From Myotis daubentonii (taxonomy: Eukaryota; Chordata; Mammalia; Chiroptera; Vespertilionidae), in NCBI RefSeq assembly GCF_963259705.1, contig NC_081844.1:49461501-49525500 (forward strand): a DNA stretch of 64,000 nucleotides, given 5' to 3'. The notes under the pieces were generated by a model. It made no database searches, was not told the origin of the DNA, and saw nothing but the letters and a program-made list of their open reading frames with translations. Of this stretch, positions 58,983 to 64,000 are shown one piece after another. Numbering within the stretch: the stretch's first letter is position 1; the number at the start of each line of letters is the position of its first letter. The position numbers and the translations under genes are program-made.

Positions 58983-59503
58983 TTGAGGCCTGGTGCATGG
59001 GTGGGGCCGGCTGGTTTGCCCTAAAGGGTGTCCTGGATCAGGGTGGGGGTCCCCACTGGGGTGCCTGGCCAGCCTGGGTGAGGGGCTGAGGGCTGTTTTC
59101 AGGCTGGGGGTGACTGAACTCCCAAACGCTCCTTTTTTCCTTTTTTTCCTTTTTTTTTTTTTTAATTCTGGGCCAGCTTTAGCTTGAGGCTTGGCTCCAG
59201 CTCTTAGGCCTCTGGCTGAAAGTAGGTTTCTGGCCTTTGCTTACAATGTTGCGAATCTGCTGGCTGAAGTTGGGCGTATTTGTTACAATGTTTCTTAAAC
59301 TGCCCGCTCAGAGGCCTGCAGCCGCAGGCGGGGAACGTTGGTTTCCTCCGTCACTGAGGCAACCAAGCCTCATGTTAGTTTCAAGCTGCCTGGCTGCCGG
59401 CCGCCATCTTGGCTGACAGTTAATTTGCATAACTCGCTGATTAGCCAATGAAAAGGGTATCGGTCGTACGCCAATTACCATGTTTCTCTTTTATTAGATA
59501 GGA
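58983..59503 (-). mobile_element. HeliBat Helitron, array member 3
   Basis: The 3' end is at the left: the complement of TGAGGCCTGGTGCATGG, where the CTAG and the second hairpin arm have decayed. The 5' end is at the right: minus-strand TCCTATCTAATAAAAGAGA, TC being the complement of GA at 59502-59503, which touches CTAG of the next element at 59504. A T homopolymer with CC breaks lies at 59130-59163. Confidence 0.83.
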
Positions 59504-60183
59504 CTAGGGGCCCGGTGTATGAAATTCGTGCACTGGGTGGCGGGGGGGAGTGTCACTCAGCCCAGCCTGCCCCCTCTCACATACTGGGAGCCCTCAGGCG
59601 TTGACCCCCATCACCCTCCAATCGCAGGATCGGCCCCTTGCCCAGGCCTGACACCTCTGGCCTAGGCGTCCGGCCCGGGCAGCGGGGACCTGCAGTGGCA
59701 GCGGGGGGTGCCGCGATCGCACGGGCTCTGCCCCTGCCTCTGCAGGATGCCTCTGGCTGAGGCGTCCGGCCCGGGCAGCGGGGACCCACAGCTGCGGCAG
59801 CCCCACAATCGTGGGCTTCGCTTTAGGCCCAGGCAAGGAACCCCTAGCTCCTGGGACTGCCAGCTTCGACCGTGCCCAGCTCCCATCGCTGGCTCCACCC
59901 CTACTTCCTGCTATCACTGGCCAGGGTGGAAAAGGCGCCTGATTCTCCGATCATGGCTGGGGGACAGCTCCCCCCTGGGTTTCCAATCACTGTCAGTGGC
60001 GGGGGCTTCTTCCTGCTTTCCCTTTCACCTCCCTCCATTGTGCCTACATATGCAAATTAACCGCCATCTTGTTGGCAGTTAACTGCCATCTTAGTTGGCA
60101 GCTAATTTGCATATAGCCCTGATTAGCCAATGAAAAGGGTAGCTCGTACACCAATTACCATTTTTCTCTTTTATTGGTGTTGA
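59504..60183 (-). mobile_element. HeliBat Helitron, array member 4 (youngest)
   Basis: The 3' end is at the left: the complement of CTAGGGGCCCGGTGTATGAA, with a GAAATTCGTGCAC hairpin arm. The 5' end is at the right: the complement of TTATTGGTGTTGA, TC being the complement of GA at 60182-60183, then T60184. It has the same GC-rich body as 33515-34285 and 46242-46963, with one full palindrome unit. Open frames of 106-124 codons on both strands are shadows. Confidence 0.92.
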
Positions 60184-60638
60184 TAGATATCTACAGTGGT
60201 TTAACAGTTTCTTAAAATAAAATGTTATCTGCTTAAAAATCTCTGATATCTAATGGTAGATAACATGAGAAAAATTAAAGACCACTTAATTTTCCTAGGT
60301 AATAATCTGCTATTCGTATTTAATTTTGTTTCTAGTATATAATATTAAATTACAATAATTCAAAAATCAGTTTAAAGCTTATTGTCAGTAGCTTGATTTG
60401 TATTAAGACATTTACATATACTTTCTAAATTTAAATTAGATTTGTTTCAATTGTATTTTATTTTAAAATTTTAATTATGAATTCATATTACCACATACCA
60501 ATATTCTCTATATACTTTAAATATGAGAGAAAATTGTTGTTTTTCAAGATCAGTATTAGTACCAAAGACAGTATATCTATGTTTAGTGGGCAACATAATT
60601 GTTATGCTCCTTGTTAAAAGCATATATAACTGACATCA

Positions 60639-60640
<2 letters not shown>

Positions 60641-60691
<51 letters not shown>
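60641..60691. repeat. (TA)n microsatellite
   Basis: About 25 uninterrupted TA units. Confidence 0.96.
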
Positions 60692-60695
<4 letters not shown>

Positions 60696-60904
60696 AAAGC
60701 AAATTATTTTCTTACCATTTTTTTTTCTTTTAACTGAAATAGTTTCGTGGCTTGCATAATTGTTATAAGTTGTACATTTTTGGAGTACTAGGATCTTTAA
60801 GTGATCATACACAGTTTAAAAAACTGAGGCTTTGAATCTCAGGTCCTAACAACTAAAGTGACATTGTTACATTTTATTCTTACCTCTAATAATATCTTAC
60901 ACTA

Positions 60905-60916
60905 TACACACACATG

Positions 60917-60950
<34 letters not shown>
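60905..60950. repeat. (CA)n microsatellite with CG interruption
   Basis: CACACACATGCACGCGCGCA leads into a pure CA tract. The CGCGCG stretch gives alternating purine-pyrimidine DNA. Confidence 0.93.
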
Positions 60951-61715
60951 GAAGCATGCTTTTACAGAGTTTCTAAGCATAATTTTTGCTGAAGTTCTTC
61001 TGTTTTCTCTCTGGAGTATGAACATTACTATTCTCACAATATTGTATATTTTACAGTCAAAATTATTCACTGGAAAAATTCAAGTCATTGAAAATCCCAG
61101 GATGATGCCCCAATTTCAGTGCTCCCATAATTATGTCTAAGACAAAACCTGCTAGCAGAATTGAGAGCTTTAGTTATAGTATTGTGGATGCAGTGAAGAG
61201 TGGTGATAGGCCTTCACTGGTCTCAGTGGGAAGAAGGACTTTCCTAGTGACTGGTCTGTGGGAGACAAACAAAACATATTCTAATGTGATCCAGAGTTAA
61301 TGAACTTTCAAGCATGCAGGAAAGGAGTAAAATTCAAATACACACACCAGTGATTTATACAGCTATAACTTAATTATTTGGGAGGAATTTCTATTTGTGT
61401 TATACCTTCTATTATCGATGTAATTCAATTGGATTGCCTTCTTATATTTGCATTTTAATGCACTAAGAGGATTTAATTTGAACTTTTCCCCAACAAGACT
61501 ATTCCAAATGGAAATTTATTTCTAGGTTACTCTTTAAGCTGTATCCCATTCATTATAAGCAAACATGTCAGAGTATGCTATGTTGCATGTAATCACTCAG
61601 AGTGTGTGATTAGTAGGGAATCAAACTCAACTTAATTTTTTAAACAACCTTGTTAGCTCTGGAGGCACAATCCAAATTTTTGCTTTATCGTCAGGTTTTA
61701 AACATCAAGATTTAA

Positions 61716-61969
61716 ATATCATGGTTATTTTGCCCTAACCGGTTTGGCTCAGTGGATAGAGCATCGGCCTGCGGACTCAGGGGTCCCAGGTTCGATTCCG
61801 GTCAAGGGCATGTACCTTGGTTGCGGGCACATCCCCAGTGGGGGGTGTGCAGGAGGCAGCTGATCGATGTTTCTCTCTCATCGATGTTTCTAACTCTCTA
61901 TCCTTTTCCCTTCCTCTCTGTAAAAAATCAATAAAGTATATATTTAAAAAAATATATCATGGTTATTTT
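61716..61969 (+). mobile_element. VES SINE, young copy, 16-bp target-site duplication
   Basis: Plus strand, body about 61732-61953. Head GCCCTAACCGGTTTGGCTC, box A GGCTCAGTGGATAGAGC, box B GGTTCGATTCC, CATCGATG twice, CT-rich tract and AATCAATAAAG. The direct repeat ATATCATGGTTATTTT is at 61716-61731 and 61954-61969. CpG sites and RNA polymerase III boxes are well preserved. Confidence 0.96.
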
Positions 61970-62659
61970 GAAACTTTGATTAGACAAATATAACAATCAA
62001 TAAGAAAAAAGTGAATTATTATTGCATCAAGGAACTACTAACAAGGTGATTTTAGTCAAATGATTTAAACTCCATCTATTTCAGTTTTTGTGGAATTATT
62101 TTAAAAACTGGTAAAGCAGCCTCACTTTATGATGTCCTCATCCCAACATAGGCATCAGAATGTGCCCATAGCAAGGGAAGAAAACACAGACGATCAGACG
62201 CCAGCTTTTAAGGACTTCCAGAGGGAAGTGGCGCTATTGTGCTTCCTCTTTTCACTGGCCAACCAGGTCACATGATCACATCTAACTTCAGGAAGATAAG
62301 CCAGTGCAATATTCCTGTATGCACAGATGGTGAAGAGAATTTTTAAAAATGGTGTAAAATAATTTATACCACAGTCCATGTCCTGTAATATTGTGAAGCT
62401 TGTAATGATCTTATTATGTATATTATGATTTTTCAAGGCTGGTGTGAGACTATATTGAATTTTCTAACTCATTGTACACCTTTAAGTGGGTTATATTAGC
62501 ACTAAATTTCTATTAACATACCTTACAATATTTTATGATACATGTTAACTTAGGAACAGATAAACTAAAAATATTTCACAATTGCACTATAGTAATTAAG
62601 ATTTTGATGTTTGTTTATTACCAAAAGATATCTAATTATGGCAATTTCTTATTTATATA
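61970..62659. other. Unique DNA, nothing recognised
   Basis: Interval between a SINE and the last Helitron. The 80-codon minus frame at 62194-62436 is unrecognised. Confidence 0.5.
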
Positions 62660-63389
62660 CTAGAGGCCTGGTGCACAATATTCATGCATGGAGGGGGGTT
62701 CCCTCAGCCCAGCCTGCACCTTCTCCAATAGGGGACCCTTTGGGGGATGTCTGATTGCTGGTTTAGGACATCCCTCTCACAATCTGGGACCACTGGCTCC
62801 TAACTGCTCACCTGTCTGCCTGCCTGATGGGCCCTAACTACCCTCTCCTCCTGGCCTGGTTGCTCCCAACTGCCCTCCCCTGCTGGCCTGATCTTGCCCC
62901 CAACTGCCCTCCTCTGCTGTCCAATTTGGTTATGATTGGTTGGTTTCTATGCCAGTCAGCATCAAAGCTCTGCCTCCTAGGCAGCCATTGGTTCTTCACA
63001 GCACCCAATTTGATTCTGATTGGTCAGTTCCTATGCCAGTCAGCATCTCTGGGCCTATATCCGGGCGTGATCAGAGAGGCAGGGCTTAACAGCATCCCTG
63101 GATGGGCTGGGAGATAAAGAAAGGCCCGGCTGCTGGCGAAGCCTGGAAAGAGAGGGAGAGAAAAAGAGAGGCAAGTACTGATCAACAGCTGCCACTGAGG
63201 CTGTGGATCAGACCCTGCCTCTTACTCTGGGTCTCAGCCCCCTGGGCAGTCAGTACTGGGTTGCCAGGCTATAGTGGGGCAGTCAGTGCTGGGTCGCCAC
63301 AGCAACCCAGCACTGACTGAAGAACTTCTGTGTTGGTCAGCCTTCGGTCGTGATTGGTCGTTACGACCCTGGGCTTTTATATATTAGGA
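62660..63389 (-). mobile_element. HeliBat Helitron (730 bp)
   Basis: The 3' end is at the left: the complement of CTAGAGGCCTGGTGCACAAT, with hairpin TGCACAATATTCATGCA and A62659. The 5' end is at the right: minus-strand TCCTAATATATAAAAGCCC, TC being the complement of GA at 63388-63389, and T63390. The body has CCTGCTGGCCTGATC-type repeats like the element at 9200-10047, then two copies of TTTGGTTATGATTGGT/TTTGATTCTGATTGGT with GCCAGTCAGCATC. The 72- and 96-codon frames are not genes. Confidence 0.92.
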
Positions 63390-63789
63390 TAATAGTGATG
63401 AAGGAAATAATGATTTTTGGAACTCAGACCTTATCCCTTTCAGTATAAAATGTTCTTTCTAACACTTGAATGCAGATATTTAAAAATCAATGTCATGTCT
63501 ACCTATATCTCTATCTGTATCTTTATCATCTATCTATCTATCTAAAGAATAGTTCCTTTTCATTGAAATAGGCTTTGGAATGAATCTATTCTAATGGAAG
63601 GATCAAACAGAGACCTTCCTTTCTAGGATAAATTCCTTAATATTAACATTCTGTCATATGTTTGCAAATGTATGTACAAATCTATGATTTTCAGATTAGT
63701 ATATGATTACTCATCATCCACAAAATAAATTACTATATCTACAGCTCAAGGAGCTTTATTATCACATATTATTTACCTAGCTCATTTTA
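63390..63789. other. Unique AT-rich DNA; short (ATCT)n at 63520-63543
   Basis: No gene recognised. Confidence 0.5.
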
Positions 63790-63920
63790 AAATATTTTTG
63801 TAATTTTCTGATTTACAGAAAAGTTGCAAAGGTAGTACATGTACCTGATGCTAATTGGTAACCATATATCCCACACCTAGCATCCTGTCTGTAGACATTT
63901 TACATTACTATGATACATTT
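63790..63920. mobile_element. Old repeat fragment, possibly L1-related
   Basis: TTTACAGAAAAGTTGCAAAG, then GTAGTACATGTACC, and CATTACTATGATACATTTGTC resemble a common mammalian repeat string, but I cannot fix family or strand. Confidence 0.35.
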
Positions 63921-64000
63921 GTCACAATAAATAAATCAACACAAAATAAATTATTATTAACAAAAGTCCATACTTTCTTATAAGTTCCTTAGTTTTACCT

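Larger units (their letters stand above)
60184..61715. other. AT-rich DNA with (TA)n and (CA)n microsatellites
   Basis: (TA)n at 60641-60691 and (CA)n at 60905-60950. No gene, RNA gene or transposon recognised in the rest. Confidence 0.55.

Noticed and set aside
58287..59089. Two overlapping plus-strand open frames of 239 and 245 codons
   Set aside because: They follow the 46-49-bp GC-rich repeat inside a minus-strand Helitron and are open in more than one frame. No protein family is recognised.

Overview
The window is non-coding mammalian DNA, most likely intergenic or intronic sequence from a vesper bat (family Vespertilionidae). Three things point there: many HeliBat-type Helitrons (TC at the 5' end, a GTGCAC...GTGCAC hairpin and CTAG at the 3' end, inserted between A and T), many tRNA-derived VES SINEs with box A/B heads and CT-rich tails, and cut-and-paste elements known from recent horizontal invasions of bats (a SPIN-type hAT and a Tc1/mariner with DD36E spacing). 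No intact protein-coding gene can be supported. Almost all longer open frames are shadows inside GC-rich or tandemly repeated transposon DNA.

Layout. 1-201 is the 5' end of a minus-strand Helitron cut by the window edge. 1.8-8 kb holds SINEs, a class II solo LTR (3856-4261), a GC-rich solo LTR with host CREBZF-like sequence in its U3 (4638-5301), an L1 tail and a short Helitron. 9.2-14.4 kb is dense: a Helitron with a 60-bp VNTR, an MLT1 LTR, a 1.7-kb Helitron that still carries the broken end of the Rep/helicase gene and was hit by a SINE, a betaretrovirus-like solo LTR with an internal minisatellite, and another SINE. 14.8-24 kb is AT-rich with small Helitrons, L1 pieces and a U6 snRNA pseudogene. 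25.0-26.4 kb is a pair of Helitrons joined through a TG/TA microsatellite. 27-33 kb carries old MIR/L2/L1 fragments and one Helitron. 33.5-34.9 kb has two more Helitrons. 39.8-40.6 kb is the Tc1 element beside a TAGA microsatellite. 43.5-47 kb has a Helitron, an L1 with a twin-priming inversion, and a Helitron. 49.5 kb is the SPIN-like element. 51-57.6 kb is SINEs plus unique DNA. 57.95-60.18 kb is a head-to-tail array of four minus-strand Helitrons. A young VES SINE (61.7 kb) and a last Helitron (62.7-63.4 kb) close the window.

There are no cooperating genes. The biology is transposon history: at least 18 Helitron copies cover about 10 kb (about 16%), and nesting, target-site duplications and CpG decay give a relative order of insertion. 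The observations most worth following are the CREBZF-containing LTR, the Helitron array built by repeated insertion at the A|TC junction, the DD36E Tc1 copy, and the VNTRs near Helitron 5' ends and inside LTR R/U5. All family names are recalled, not searched.
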